Below are positions 43,284 through 53,001 of a stretch of 64,000 bases of DNA, one piece after another (within the stretch, counting starts at the first letter, position 1; every line of letters starts with the position of its first letter). Under the pieces are notes generated by a model, which saw only the letters and a program-made list of their open reading frames with translations, was not told the origin of the DNA and did not search any database. The stretch is from NCBI RefSeq assembly GCF_023703375.1, contig NZ_JAMQGO010000009.1, positions 62,001 to 126,000 on the forward strand, read 5' to 3'. The position numbers were made by a program, and so were the translations under genes. Source of the DNA: Lutimaribacter degradans (GTDB lineage: Bacteria; Pseudomonadota; Alphaproteobacteria; Rhodobacterales; Rhodobacteraceae).

Positions 43284-44198
43284 CTAGCCCCCCGCCGCGA
43301 AAAGGCCCTTGGGCCGTATCAGAAGAACGATTGCCATAAGCAGGAAAATTCCCATCGACGAAATTGACGAGCCGAGTGCATCAGCATCAGATGGAGCCAT
43401 GAACCCGCGTAGAATGGTGGGGAGGAAGGCGCGCAACATCGTATCCACGACACCCAGCCCGATACCCGCGACGAACGCCCCCTTGATCGACCCGACGCCG
43501 CCAATCACCACGACGACGAATGTGGCCAGCAATATCTCTTCGCCCATACCAACCTGCACCGCCAGGATCGGCCCCGTCATGTAGCCTGCAAGCCCCGCCA
43601 GCAGTGCGCCAAGGCCAAAGACCACCGTGTAAAGCAGCCGCACGTCCACACCCAGCGCACGCACCATCTCGCGGTGGGTCGATCCCGCGCGCACCAACAT
43701 TCCGATGCGCGTGCGGTTGATCAGGAAATACAGGCCCACCGCCACCAACAGACCGACCGAGATGATCATCAGCCGATAGGGTGGATAGAACAGCCCCGGA
43801 ATGATCTCGATCGAGCCGTAAAAGACCTCGGGCAACGGTGTGAAAATCGGCTGCCGGCCAAAGATCAGAACGATCAACTGGTTGAAGATCAGGATCAGCG
43901 CGAAGGTGGCCAGCACCTGGTCCAGGTGGTCGCGGGCGTATAGTTTTCGGATCACCGTCGCCTCGACGACCAGCCCGACCAGCCCGGCAATCAGCAGGGC
44001 CGCGGGGATACCCGGCCAGAAACTGTCCGCCTGCGTGGCGACCCAGGTACCGGCAAAGGCCCCAACCATGTAAAGCGATCCATGCGCCAGGTTGATCACC
44101 CCCATGATCCCGAAGATCAGGGTCAGGCCAGCGGCCAGAAGAAACAACATGACGCCGTATTGCAGCCCGTTCAAAAGCTGCTCTAGGAACAGGATCAT
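43284..44198 (-). CDS. livH: Branched-chain-type ABC permease LivH
   Basis: 304 residues, about eight helices; LNGLQYGVMLFLLAAGLTLI, GVINLAHGSLYMVGA and the EAA loop RAGSTHREMVRALGVDVR identify LivH. Separated from livK by 71 bp that contain a hairpin. Confidence 0.92.
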   Translation of the reverse strand: MILFLEQLLNGLQYGVMLFLLAAGLTLIFGIMGVINLAHGSLYMVGAFAGTWVATQADSFWPGIPAALLIAGLVGLVVEATVIRKLYARDHLDQVLATFALILIFNQLIVLIFGRQPIFTPLPEVFYGSIEIIPGLFYPPYRLMIISVGLLVAVGLYFLINRTRIGMLVRAGSTHREMVRALGVDVRLLYTVVFGLGALLAGLAGYMTGPILAVQVGMGEEILLATFVVVVIGGVGSIKGAFVAGIGLGVVDTMLRAFLPTILRGFMAPSDADALGSSISSMGIFLLMAIVLLIRPKGLFAAGG

Positions 44199-44239
44199 AC
44201 CCGTCTCCTGCGTGCAATTTCGTGGGTGGGACGAAAGAA

Positions 44240-44262
44240 GCCCCGGCCAAGGCGGCCGAGGC
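44240..44262 (-). terminator. Hairpin between livK and livH
   Basis: On the minus strand GCCTCGGCC-GCCTT-GGCCGGGGC forms a 9-bp stem with one G-U pair, then TTCTTTC. Resembles the stems after the other binding-protein genes in this window. Confidence 0.5.
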
Positions 44263-44269
44263 CATCAGG

Positions 44270-45436
44270 TTACATTTCGCACTGCGCGGCGTAGGCATCG
44301 CCGTAATTTTCCAGCAGCACTTCCTTGGTCACCGCAACGGGCTTACCATCATCGCCGGCCACGATATCCAGCTGGTACCAGTTATGCACCGGGTGCTGGT
44401 TGGGGCCGAAGGCAAATTCACCCCGCACCGAGTCGAAGTCGGCCTTTCGGATTGCCTCGCGCAGGGCATCGATATCGTCAACGCCACCGGTTTCGCGCAA
44501 GGCCGAGGCGATCAGCAACCCCGTGTCATAGCCTTGGCTGGCATAGTAGGTGATCGGCCGATCGTAGGTTTCGTTCCACGCGGCAACGAACGCCTTGTTG
44601 GACTCGTTGTCGAAATCATAGTTCCAGTGGGCTGTTGCGGTGATGCCGATGGCAGCGTCCCCAACGGCATTCAACACGACGGCATCGGTCGAAGGTTCGG
44701 ACAGGACCATGGGGATATTCCCCAAAAGACCCGCCTGCTGATACTGGCGCAAAAAGGCAATACCCATGCCACCGGGGTGGAACTGGAACACCACCTCCGG
44801 ATCGACAGAGCGGATCTGCGCCATTTCGGCCGAGTAATCGGTCTGACCCAACTGGGTATAGATTTCGGAGACTTCGCCTTCGAACGTCCGCTTGAAGCCT
44901 TCGATTGCGTCCTTACCCGCCTGGTAGTTGGGCGCCAATGCCATGGCGTTTGTATATCCAAGCTTTTTCGCCGCAGCGCCCGCCGCCTCGTGCAGGGCGT
45001 CGTTTTGCCAGCTGACGACAAAGTAATTCTCGTGGCAGCCTTTGCCGGCCAGGTTGGACGGGCCGGCATTGGGGCTGATATAGATCGCGCCGTTATCCAC
45101 GATCTCGGGGACAGTGGCGCCGGCGACGTTGGAAAAGATGATGCCGGTCAGCAAGGTCATGCCTTCGTCATTCATGAACTTGTCGGCGATCTGACGGCCA
45201 TTGCCGGGCTTCAGGCCGTCATCTTCGACCACCAGTTCAACCGGAACGCCGCCCAGCTTGCCGCCTTCCATGTCGATGGCCAGTTGCAGGCCGTCGCGCA
45301 CATCCTGGCCCAGGTAACCCGCCGGGCCACTGAGCGTGGTGATAACGCCGATCTTGACCGCGTCTTCGGCCAATGCCGGGGCCGCGCTGGCAAAGGCCGC
45401 CAGCACTGATGCCTTCATGACAGATGTCAGTTTCAT
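44270..45436 (-). CDS. livK: LivK-type periplasmic binding protein
   Basis: 388 residues: signal peptide ending PALAED, then DAVKIGVITTLSGPAGYLG, DGLQLAIDMEGGKLGGVPV and SWQNDALHEAAGAAAKKL of the LivK fold. An odd Cys pair (GKGCHENYF and the C-terminal AAQCEM) is present. The ligand is probably the substrate of the surrounding catabolic genes, perhaps an aromatic or heteroaromatic acid. Confidence 0.92.
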   Translation of the reverse strand: MKLTSVMKASVLAAFASAAPALAEDAVKIGVITTLSGPAGYLGQDVRDGLQLAIDMEGGKLGGVPVELVVEDDGLKPGNGRQIADKFMNDEGMTLLTGIIFSNVAGATVPEIVDNGAIYISPNAGPSNLAGKGCHENYFVVSWQNDALHEAAGAAAKKLGYTNAMALAPNYQAGKDAIEGFKRTFEGEVSEIYTQLGQTDYSAEMAQIRSVDPEVVFQFHPGGMGIAFLRQYQQAGLLGNIPMVLSEPSTDAVVLNAVGDAAIGITATAHWNYDFDNESNKAFVAAWNETYDRPITYYASQGYDTGLLIASALRETGGVDDIDALREAIRKADFDSVRGEFAFGPNQHPVHNWYQLDIVAGDDGKPVAVTKEVLLENYGDAYAAQCEM

Positions 45437-45455
45437 TCCAGTCTCCCTGTTTTCC

Positions 45456-45496
45456 GGGCCTTTTTGGCCCTGATCTTTTCGGGGATGATTCCCCGA
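45456..45496. repeat. Two hairpins between dioxygenase and livK
   Basis: GGGCC-TTTTT-GGCCC (45456-45470) and TCGGGGA-TGAT-TCCCCGA (45479-45496). In the direction of transcription neither is followed by a U-tract, so read-through into livK is possible. Confidence 0.45.
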
Positions 45497-45545
45497 TTTT
45501 TAATTGAAGCCTAAAGTATCGCGGCTTTATTTCAATCCTGAACTA

Positions 45546-46100
<555 letters not shown>

Positions 46101-46148
46101 TCATCTCCCCATTGGTTCAGGTCAGTCTTGCACAGTCTTTCGCGGCTG

Positions 46149-47102
46149 TCACATTTTCAGGCCACAGGCATCGAACGCCGCGCGGGTGGCGGCCTTTTCA
46201 TCCTCGGTCAGGGCCAGGATCGGGGGGCGCACATGGCCGCCCGTCTGCCCCAGCAGATCCTGCCAGTATTTCTGATGCGCGTGCGGCTTTTCAGCGGGGC
46301 GGGTCGATTTCAACGCATCCCGCACCGGCTGCAAACTGGCCGAGATCTTGCGCGCCTCGTCGGCCCGCCCGGCAAATGCCAGGTCGGTATATTCCTTCAT
46401 GCGGCGGTCATTCGCCGTCTGGATCAGGTAGGGGGGCGAGGAACACAGGTAGAGCTGCCAGTTCAGCTCAAGGATATTGTCCAGCCACTCCTCTTCGCTG
46501 GCGGTCGATACCAGGATCTTGTCGCCCGCCAGTTCGGTCAGCCGCGTATACATATCGCGCGGCACCGAATACTTGATGGCAACCACGGTTTCGATCTCGG
46601 CAAGCCGCGCGCATAATTCGGGGCTCATGAGGTAGCCGCTGTCAGGATGCGACCACAGCGCGATGCCGATATCCACCTTGCTGGCAATCGTTTCGTAGTA
46701 GCGGATCAGGGTTTCATCCTGTTGTTTCAGGAAATGCAGCACAGGCGCGTGAACGACGATGTAATCGGCGCCACATTCCTGTGCGTGGCGGGCCAGGTCG
46801 ATCACCACATCCATGTTCTGATCGGAACAGGACATGATCGTTTGTGCGCGGTCGCCCGCACATTCCACCGCCAGATCGAAACATCGCTTTCGTTCCTCGA
46901 CCGACATCGAGAAGAACTCGCCCTGCTTGCCGGCGACGAAAAAGCCGTCGATGCCCAGGTCGTCGATCCAGTGATCGATGTTGGCGCGAAATCCCTCCTC
47001 ATCCATCGCCCCATCGGCGCGGAAGGGCATCAGGGCAGCGGCCCATATGCCGCGCATCGTGGCGCGGGAATGGGATTTGGCATCTTTACGAGAATATTTC
47101 AT
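46149..47102 (-). CDS. DapA-family (class I) lyase/aldolase
   Basis: 317 residues of the dihydrodipicolinate synthase/N-acetylneuraminate lyase fold: GIWAAALMPFRADGAMDE, GFFVAGKQGEFFSMSVEERKR and the Schiff-base Lys in VVAIKYSVPRDMY. The usual catalytic Tyr region (TPYY) reads HAPVLHFL, so the acid-base Tyr is not in its normal context and the reaction is probably not DapA's. GAGGAG precedes ATG 47102, which overlaps the hydroxylase stop. Retro-aldol cleavage of a pyruvate-containing intermediate is inferred. Confidence 0.85.
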   Translation of the reverse strand: MKYSRKDAKSHSRATMRGIWAAALMPFRADGAMDEEGFRANIDHWIDDLGIDGFFVAGKQGEFFSMSVEERKRCFDLAVECAGDRAQTIMSCSDQNMDVVIDLARHAQECGADYIVVHAPVLHFLKQQDETLIRYYETIASKVDIGIALWSHPDSGYLMSPELCARLAEIETVVAIKYSVPRDMYTRLTELAGDKILVSTASEEEWLDNILELNWQLYLCSSPPYLIQTANDRRMKEYTDLAFAGRADEARKISASLQPVRDALKSTRPAEKPHAHQKYWQDLLGQTGGHVRPPILALTEDEKAATRAAFDACGLKM

Positions 47103-49297
47103 GGCAACTCCTCGGGGCAATGAATGGCACGCCACAGCATCTCAGAGGTGGCGGGGATCGGCAGGTCACGACTGGTGAAGGGGCGCACCGCATCCTGCAG
47201 AGCGTTCAGAACAGCGGGCGGTATGGCAATACAACCGGCCTCGCCCACGCCCTTGACGCCCAGCGGGTTGGCCGCGCTTGGCGTCGGGCATTTTTCCAAC
47301 TGCACCGTGGCGGGCATATCTGTGGCGCGCGGCACGGCGTAGTCCATCAGGCTGCCGGTCAGCAATTGCCCGTCCTCGTCATAAACCATCCGCTCGGACA
47401 GAACGCAGCCCAGACCCTGTGCCAGACCGCCCCACAACTGCCCCTCGACCAGCAGAGGGTTGATAACCCGGCCCGCATCATCGACCCAGACAATTCGTTC
47501 AATCTCCGGCTGGCCGGTATCACTGTCGATGGCCACCTGCGCAAAGGCCGCGCCGCTGGCCCATGCCTCGTGCGGGGCGGTAAAGGTTTCGCTGGCCGTG
47601 CGGGCGCCTTCGGGCAGGCGCGCGGCGATGGCGGCCCAATCACATACCGCGCCGTTTGCTGATGCGCCGCACGGAACGGTCGCCAGGTCATTCACCCCCA
47701 ATGCCTCGGCAATCTGGGTGCGCAGTTTTTCTGCCGCAAGCCGCATCGCGCTGCCGCCGATCGCAGTTGAGCGGCTTGCCAACGCACCAATGCCATTGGG
47801 CAAATCGGCGGTATCTCCCTCGGCCACTTCGACCAGATCGGGGGGCACGCCGATGGAATCGGCCACGATCTGCGCCCAGGCGGTTTGCCGCCCCTGTCCC
47901 TGCGCCGAACTGCCAGTATGGGCAACGAAATGCCCCTGCGGCGAAAGCGAAATGCGTGCGGTTTCCCAGCCTTGCCCACAAGGTTCGATGTAAAGCGCAA
48001 GACCCAGGCCCACGATTTCTCCCGCCGCGCGCCGACGAGCCTGTTGTGTGCGCAAGTCGGCGTAACCGGCAGCCTGCTCCAACTGCGCCAGCAACGCGGG
48101 GTAATCCCCGGCATCGCGCCACTCGCCGGTGACGCCCCGCGCCGCCAGGTTGCCGGGTTGCACCACGTTGCGACGACGCATTTCCAGCGGATCGAGCCCC
48201 AGTGCGTCGGCCGCCTTGTCCATCAACCGTTCCATCAGCATCGCCGCCTCGGGCCGGCCCGCACCGCGATAGATGTTGACCGCAGCCCCCGCCGTGGGGC
48301 GCACCGACAAATCGGCCTGAACCGCGCCCACATCATAGGGCCCCGGCAAGATCCGGCCTGCATTGCGGGGTGGGGCGTAGGCCGAATAGGGCGTCCAATG
48401 GCCCAGGCGCCAGTCAAGATGTGCCGCAAGCCCCGCCAGACGCCCCTGTGCATCCACAGACAGCGCACCGTCGAGCCGGGCACCACGCCCCTGCGTTGCG
48501 GCCATGAAATCATCCGACCGGGCCGCAACCCATTTGACGGGTTGCCCCAGATCATTTGCGGCCAAGGCAACCATCACGTCCTCGGGATAGACCGAGGCCT
48601 TGCCGCCAAAGGCTCCACCGACGTCAGGCGCGATCACCTGCACCTTTTCCGTGGCCATCCCGAGGATGCGCGCGATGTCGTCGCGCCCGCGAAACGGGGT
48701 TTGCGTCGACATCCAGATACGCAGCCCATCACCCGAAGGTTCGGCCAGGCAGGCGCGCGGCTCCAACGCCATGGGGGCGACCAACGCGTGGTCGTGCCGG
48801 GCCTCGACAGTCAGCGCAGCGGTGCGCTCCCGCCCACCTTGCCAGGAGGCCGTCGGTATCGGTTTCGCGGTTTCCGGGCTGTCCTCGATCTCCAGCATGA
48901 TAGCTTCGATCGCGTCCAACGCGGCATCGGGCGTCTGGGCGACAACTGCCGCGACCGGCTGCCCGACCGCGCGCACCTTGCCCGCGGCCAGAACGTCGAA
49001 TGGCCGGGCAAAGGCGTCTACGATCAACATGTTGACGGCCTGCGCACCGTGCAGGGTCAGGTCATCATGGCCATAAACGGCCCGCACCCCGGGCATGGCG
49101 CGCGCGTCCTCCAGGTCCAGTTCGGCAATTCGTCCGCCCGCCACTGGACTGCGCAGGAATGCCAGGTGCAGGCACCCTTCCGGCAACAGATCACCGACGA
49201 ACCGCCCCTGCCCACGCAAAAGCGCAGGGTCTTCGCGGCGGGGCATTGCCTGCCCCGTCCATGCCACGGTCTTTGTGGTGGTGTCTCCGCTGTCCAT
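47099..49297 (-). CDS. Xanthine-dehydrogenase-family molybdopterin subunit (orphan)
   Basis: 732 residues. The N-terminal Ald_Xan domain (GRFVGDLLPEGCLHLAFLRS) is followed by the molybdopterin domain with GGAFGGKASVYPE, VNIYRGAGRPEAAML and the C-terminal GVKGVGEAGCIAIPPAV with the catalytic Glu. NIYRGAGR resembles form II CoxL-type, not CO dehydrogenase. The [2Fe-2S] and FAD subunits normally needed are not in this operon, so electrons must pass to partners elsewhere. First gene of the ten-gene operon; a heteroaromatic or aldehyde hydroxylation is likely. Confidence 0.88.
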   Translation of the reverse strand: MDSGDTTTKTVAWTGQAMPRREDPALLRGQGRFVGDLLPEGCLHLAFLRSPVAGGRIAELDLEDARAMPGVRAVYGHDDLTLHGAQAVNMLIVDAFARPFDVLAAGKVRAVGQPVAAVVAQTPDAALDAIEAIMLEIEDSPETAKPIPTASWQGGRERTAALTVEARHDHALVAPMALEPRACLAEPSGDGLRIWMSTQTPFRGRDDIARILGMATEKVQVIAPDVGGAFGGKASVYPEDVMVALAANDLGQPVKWVAARSDDFMAATQGRGARLDGALSVDAQGRLAGLAAHLDWRLGHWTPYSAYAPPRNAGRILPGPYDVGAVQADLSVRPTAGAAVNIYRGAGRPEAAMLMERLMDKAADALGLDPLEMRRRNVVQPGNLAARGVTGEWRDAGDYPALLAQLEQAAGYADLRTQQARRRAAGEIVGLGLALYIEPCGQGWETARISLSPQGHFVAHTGSSAQGQGRQTAWAQIVADSIGVPPDLVEVAEGDTADLPNGIGALASRSTAIGGSAMRLAAEKLRTQIAEALGVNDLATVPCGASANGAVCDWAAIAARLPEGARTASETFTAPHEAWASGAAFAQVAIDSDTGQPEIERIVWVDDAGRVINPLLVEGQLWGGLAQGLGCVLSERMVYDEDGQLLTGSLMDYAVPRATDMPATVQLEKCPTPSAANPLGVKGVGEAGCIAIPPAVLNALQDAVRPFTSRDLPIPATSEMLWRAIHCPEELP

Positions 49298-49342
49298 TAT
49301 GACATTAGGCCAAAGCGCGTTTCATAGGGCAACTGGGACATG

Positions 49343-49352
49343 ATTTATAAAT
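49343..49352. promoter_or_regulatory. Palindrome in LysR-hydroxylase divergent gap
   Basis: ATTTATAAAT within an AT-rich 82-bp gap (also ATTGATAATAATAATGATAT just after). The layout fits a LysR-type operator controlling both directions. Confidence 0.35.
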
Positions 49353-49379
49353 TGATAATAATAATGATATGAATTGGGC

Positions 49380-50270
49380 ATGAACATTACGCTCAGACAG
49401 ATCGAAGCCTTTCGCGCCGTGGCCGAGCTTGCCAGCTTTTCGCGCGCCGCCGAACGTCTTGGCACGTCGCAGCCCGCGCTGTCGCAGGTCATCCGCGATC
49501 TTGAAACTGCCGTCGGCGTGCGTCTGTTTGACCGCACCACGCGCCGGGTCGACCTGACCGAGGCCGGGCATATCTTTGCCGCATCGGCGCTGACCGCGCT
49601 CGACGGTATCGCCCGGGCGGTGACGGACGTTCAGGACATGGGGCACTTGCGCCGGGGCACCGTGCGTGTTGCCGCCCCGCCGCTGCTGGCTGCAACGGCT
49701 CTGCCGCAAGCCGTGGCCAAGGTGGCAAAAACCCATCCCGGCCTGACGGTCAAGATCGCCGACCTGGGAACCGACGCGATCGTGGCACAGGTCAGGACCG
49801 GCCAGGCCGATCTGGGCCTTGGCACCTTTCCGCCGGGGGCGGACGGGTTGGACCGCGTGCCCGTTTTGCAAGACGAGTTGATGGTATTCACCCACGACCA
49901 CTGCAACGGCGAGGCAAGAACATGGGCGGGATTGTCGGATGCTCCTCTGATCACGCTGACCCGTGAAAGCGGCATTCGCTTGCTGACCGAGGTTGGATTT
50001 GAAACCGCAAAGGCCCCATTGCGCCCGACCTACGAGGTTCACCAGGTCGGAACGGCGCTGGCGCTGGTTTCCGCCGGGCTGGGCCACGCGGTCCTGCCAG
50101 CCTATGCCCGCGCCGCGGTTGGCGCGCGCCCAATAAAGGCCGTACCCCTGACGGATCCGGTCATAGCACGCGAGATCACCCTGATCACCGCGCGCGACCG
50201 GGCGCCATCACCTGCCACCATCGCAGTGCGCGGCATCATTCGGCAGGTTCTGCGCAGAATTGTCGGTTAA
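49380..50270 (+). CDS. LysR-family transcriptional regulator
   Basis: 296 residues starting MNITLRQIEAFRAVAELASF; the HTH is FSRAAERLGTSQPALSQVIR and the linker RLFDRTTRRVDLTEAG. The C-terminal periplasmic-binding-like domain binds the inducer. ATG 49380 is preferred to a TTG two codons earlier. Divergent from the molybdenum hydroxylase-dioxygenase-liv operon, it is the probable activator. Its end overlaps the SDR stop by 4 bp. Confidence 0.92.
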   Translation: MNITLRQIEAFRAVAELASFSRAAERLGTSQPALSQVIRDLETAVGVRLFDRTTRRVDLTEAGHIFAASALTALDGIARAVTDVQDMGHLRRGTVRVAAPPLLAATALPQAVAKVAKTHPGLTVKIADLGTDAIVAQVRTGQADLGLGTFPPGADGLDRVPVLQDELMVFTHDHCNGEARTWAGLSDAPLITLTRESGIRLLTEVGFETAKAPLRPTYEVHQVGTALALVSAGLGHAVLPAYARAAVGARPIKAVPLTDPVIAREITLITARDRAPSPATIAVRGIIRQVLRRIVG

Positions 50271-50989
50271 AGGCTGATCGTGCCCACGCTGGCTCCGCCA
50301 CAGACATACAGAACCTGCCCGGTGACAAAGCTGTTTTCCGGCGCGCAAAAGAACAGGAACGCGTTTGACACGTCACGCGTGGTGCCCAGCCTGCCCACGG
50401 GGATGCGTGTGGCCAGTTCTGCCTCGCGGTCTGACCCCTTGGGGACGATACCCCAGAAATTGTCGGTCTGGATCGGGCCCGGCGCGACGACGTTGACAGT
50501 GATGCCATGCGGGGCCAGTTCCAGCGCCCAGGTGCGGGCCATGCCGATCATGCCGGCCTTGGTCGCCGAATAGGCGGTGCGCGTGGGCACGCCCAGGGCC
50601 GCACGCGAGCCGTTGAACAACACCCGGCCAAAGCCCCGTTCCTTCATGCCCGGCACCACGGCCTGCAAAAGCGTCAACGCCGCGCCCAAATGCAGTTGTG
50701 CCAGCCCGGTGATATCGGCCGGCGAGGCCTCTTCCACCAGGTTCGGCCAGATCAACCCGGCATTGTGGATAAGGTGCGTCACGCCGCGCCCAGGCAATTG
50801 CGCCGCAACCTCGGCGACAGCTTGCGCATCCAGCAGGTCGACGGGCATCGTTTCAAGCCGGTCATGGGTAAAGCCGGGCGCGTTGCGCGACAGGTTGATC
50901 ACGCGATATCCTTGGTCAAGCAGACGCTGCGCCAAGTCTAACCCGATGCCTTTTGAAGCGCCGGTAATAACGGCGGTATGGTCAGTCAT
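50267..50989 (-). CDS. Short-chain dehydrogenase/reductase
   Basis: 240 residues with TGASKGIGLDLAQRL (cofactor), HNAG and the catalytic YSATKAG, a complete active SDR. Last gene of the eight-gene Rieske operon, 3 bp after the isatin hydrolase gene. In an indoleacetate scheme it could interconvert a hydroxy and oxo group, for example dioxindole to isatin; the substrate is not shown by sequence. Confidence 0.88.
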   Translation of the reverse strand: MTDHTAVITGASKGIGLDLAQRLLDQGYRVINLSRNAPGFTHDRLETMPVDLLDAQAVAEVAAQLPGRGVTHLIHNAGLIWPNLVEEASPADITGLAQLHLGAALTLLQAVVPGMKERGFGRVLFNGSRAALGVPTRTAYSATKAGMIGMARTWALELAPHGITVNVVAPGPIQTDNFWGIVPKGSDREAELATRIPVGRLGTTRDVSNAFLFFCAPENSFVTGQVLYVCGGASVGTISL

Positions 50990-50992
50990 GCG

Positions 50993-51766
50993 TCACCCTT
51001 TCGGAACAAGCGCCAGAACGCGCAAGGGACTGCCGGTGCCGCCCCTGATCTTGAGTGGTGGGGCAATCAGCACCGCGCCGGTTGGCGGAAGCCGATCAAG
51101 GTTGCACAGGCATTGCAGCCCGTATTTTCCCGCGCCATGCAGCAGGAAATGCGCGGGATAAGGCGGGTCGTAATGCGCGCCCTGCCCCGCATCCGTGCCC
51201 ACGCATTCGGTGCCAAAGCCGCGAATGTCGCGGCTCAGCAGCAGGCGAATCGCATCGGGAGTGGGGCCGGGGCTATGTGGGCCATCTTCGGCCATGTTCA
51301 GGTACTCTGCCCCCTTGCGCCGCGACCAATCGGTGCGCATCAGCACCCATGCCCCGGCCGGAATCTCGCCATGCGCGCGCTCCCATGCTTCGATGATGGC
51401 CGGCGTCAGTTCGAAATCGTCGTCCAGCGTGGCACCGGCTGAACAATCGATAACGCAAACCGGGCCGATCAGGTGTTCGGCCGGGATTTCGTCCACCGCA
51501 CCGTTCGGCCAGTCGCGCCCCGACACCCAGTGAATTGGCGCGTCGAAATGCGTGCCGGTGTGTTCGTTCAGCGTAAGGTTATGCCACTTCCATGCCGGGC
51601 CGCGATGGTCATAGGCGCTGACCTCTTCCATGCGGAACCGGGCGCATTGGCCGAATTCGGGGGGCAAGACCATGACCGGGAAATCTGGGTCGAGCGCGTG
51701 AGTCAGATCGACCACTTCCAGCTCGTCGCCCGCAAGGGCCATGCTAAGTTGCTCAAGAATACTCAT
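50993..51766 (-). CDS. Isatin hydrolase (cyclase family)
   Basis: 257-residue metal-dependent amidohydrolase of the cyclase/kynurenine formamidase family. HTGTHFDAPIHW at residues 69-80 gives His69, His73 and Asp75 for the Mn site. LEVVDLTHALDP, WVLMRTDWSRR, HSPGPTPDAIRLLLS, GTDAGQG and PLKIRGGTGSPLRVLALVP agree closely with the Labrenzia isatin hydrolases as I remember them. It would open isatin to isatinate. ATG 51766 overlaps the fusion gene stop. Confidence 0.8.
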   Translation of the reverse strand: MSILEQLSMALAGDELEVVDLTHALDPDFPVMVLPPEFGQCARFRMEEVSAYDHRGPAWKWHNLTLNEHTGTHFDAPIHWVSGRDWPNGAVDEIPAEHLIGPVCVIDCSAGATLDDDFELTPAIIEAWERAHGEIPAGAWVLMRTDWSRRKGAEYLNMAEDGPHSPGPTPDAIRLLLSRDIRGFGTECVGTDAGQGAHYDPPYPAHFLLHGAGKYGLQCLCNLDRLPPTGAVLIAPPLKIRGGTGSPLRVLALVPKG

Positions 51767-53001
51767 GCGCCACCCCCGGTTATTTCGCGTTCCAGCAATG
51801 CGGGGTTCTGTTGCCACCGTTCGGCAAGGTCGCGCGCCACGTCGCCGCAAAAAACCTCTTCGTGCCCAAGCTGCAGCCCCTCGACAATGGCGCGCGCCAG
51901 CGCCTTGGGCGCGACCTTGGGCGGCGGCAAGGGTTGGTGCCATTCATCATCGGTTGGGCCCGTGTAAACGGCCATGACACGCAGGCCCGCGCCCGCGAAT
52001 TCAGCCCGCAGGGTCTGCACCACAGACCGTGCCGCCGCCTGCGACGCGTTGAACGCGCCAAAAGCCGGATCTGGCGACAGGGCATGTGCAGACAGGATGG
52101 TAATCAGCGCAGCCGAAGCGTTTACACCATCCGCCGTGCGCCCGGCCATAGCAGGACCAAAGGCCTGCGCCAGGCGCATCAGGCCAAGGGCGTTTACCTC
52201 CATCTCGTCACGTGCGGCGGTGGTGTCATGGCCCATCACGCCGCCGGGGCGGATATGGCGGGCAGTGTTGATCAGGATGTCGACCTTGCCGCCGATTTCG
52301 CTGGCGGCATCCTTGAGGCCTTGCTGGTCGGTCACGTCAAGCGGAACAAGGCTGACATTCTCCAGCCCTTCGACTGCTGCCATTCCAGGCGGTCGGCGCC
52401 ACATCTCGGGGATACCGGCAAACACATGGTCGGCGCCGGCTGCCATCAGCGCGTCGATCAACGGGCGCGCCACTGGCTGCGTGGCGTCGGAAATCAGGAT
52501 GCGGCGGTGCTTGGGGTGCGTGCCCATCGCGCGCAGCACGGGGTCGTCTTCCATGTCCTCGCTCCTTTCAACGGGGCGCGCCACCATCACGCCCTGACCG
52601 GCGCGGTCCAGACGCAATTCCATCTTAACGCGGTCCCCTCGTCCCACGCCGACCAGATGGGCCAGCACGACCGGCCCGGCCTCCAACCGCACGCTGCCCA
52701 TGCGCCATGGCAGGCGTTCGCGGAAATATGGGTCGGGCGAGGCCTGAATACGCGTTTCGGCCAAGAGCTTACCGTACGGCTCCGTACCTTTCCACGAAAG
52801 CGCGGACGACAGACACGCGGCACAGGCTTCGCGTGGGGGATACTGCACCGCGCCGCATTCGTCGCAATGCTGCAACGCGAATTTCCCTTGGGCCGCCATG
52901 ACAGCCATGCCCAGCGCCGCGCGCGACCGCGCACCGGGCGGCAGTGTAGGCACCCGCGTTCGTATTTGCGGGTTTTTCTTTTTCGGGCGGTCCAACGTCA
53001 T
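51763..53001 (-). CDS. DUF35/OB-fold zinc-ribbon protein fused to a degenerate SDR
   Basis: 412 residues. Residues 40-145 are a ChsH2/DUF35 unit: zinc ribbon C46-x2-C49 and C60-x2-C63, then an OB fold. Residues 165-400 resemble an SDR, but the glycine-rich loop is DATQPVA and the catalytic YxxxK reads F317-N-A-S-Q321, so it is probably catalytically dead. DUF35 proteins pair with Ltp2-type thiolase-like aldolases; the next gene upstream is such a protein. The SDR half may be a scaffold. Confidence 0.82.
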   Translation of the reverse strand: MTLDRPKKKNPQIRTRVPTLPPGARSRAALGMAVMAAQGKFALQHCDECGAVQYPPREACAACLSSALSWKGTEPYGKLLAETRIQASPDPYFRERLPWRMGSVRLEAGPVVLAHLVGVGRGDRVKMELRLDRAGQGVMVARPVERSEDMEDDPVLRAMGTHPKHRRILISDATQPVARPLIDALMAAGADHVFAGIPEMWRRPPGMAAVEGLENVSLVPLDVTDQQGLKDAASEIGGKVDILINTARHIRPGGVMGHDTTAARDEMEVNALGLMRLAQAFGPAMAGRTADGVNASAALITILSAHALSPDPAFGAFNASQAAARSVVQTLRAEFAGAGLRVMAVYTGPTDDEWHQPLPPPKVAPKALARAIVEGLQLGHEEVFCGDVARDLAERWQQNPALLEREITGGGA

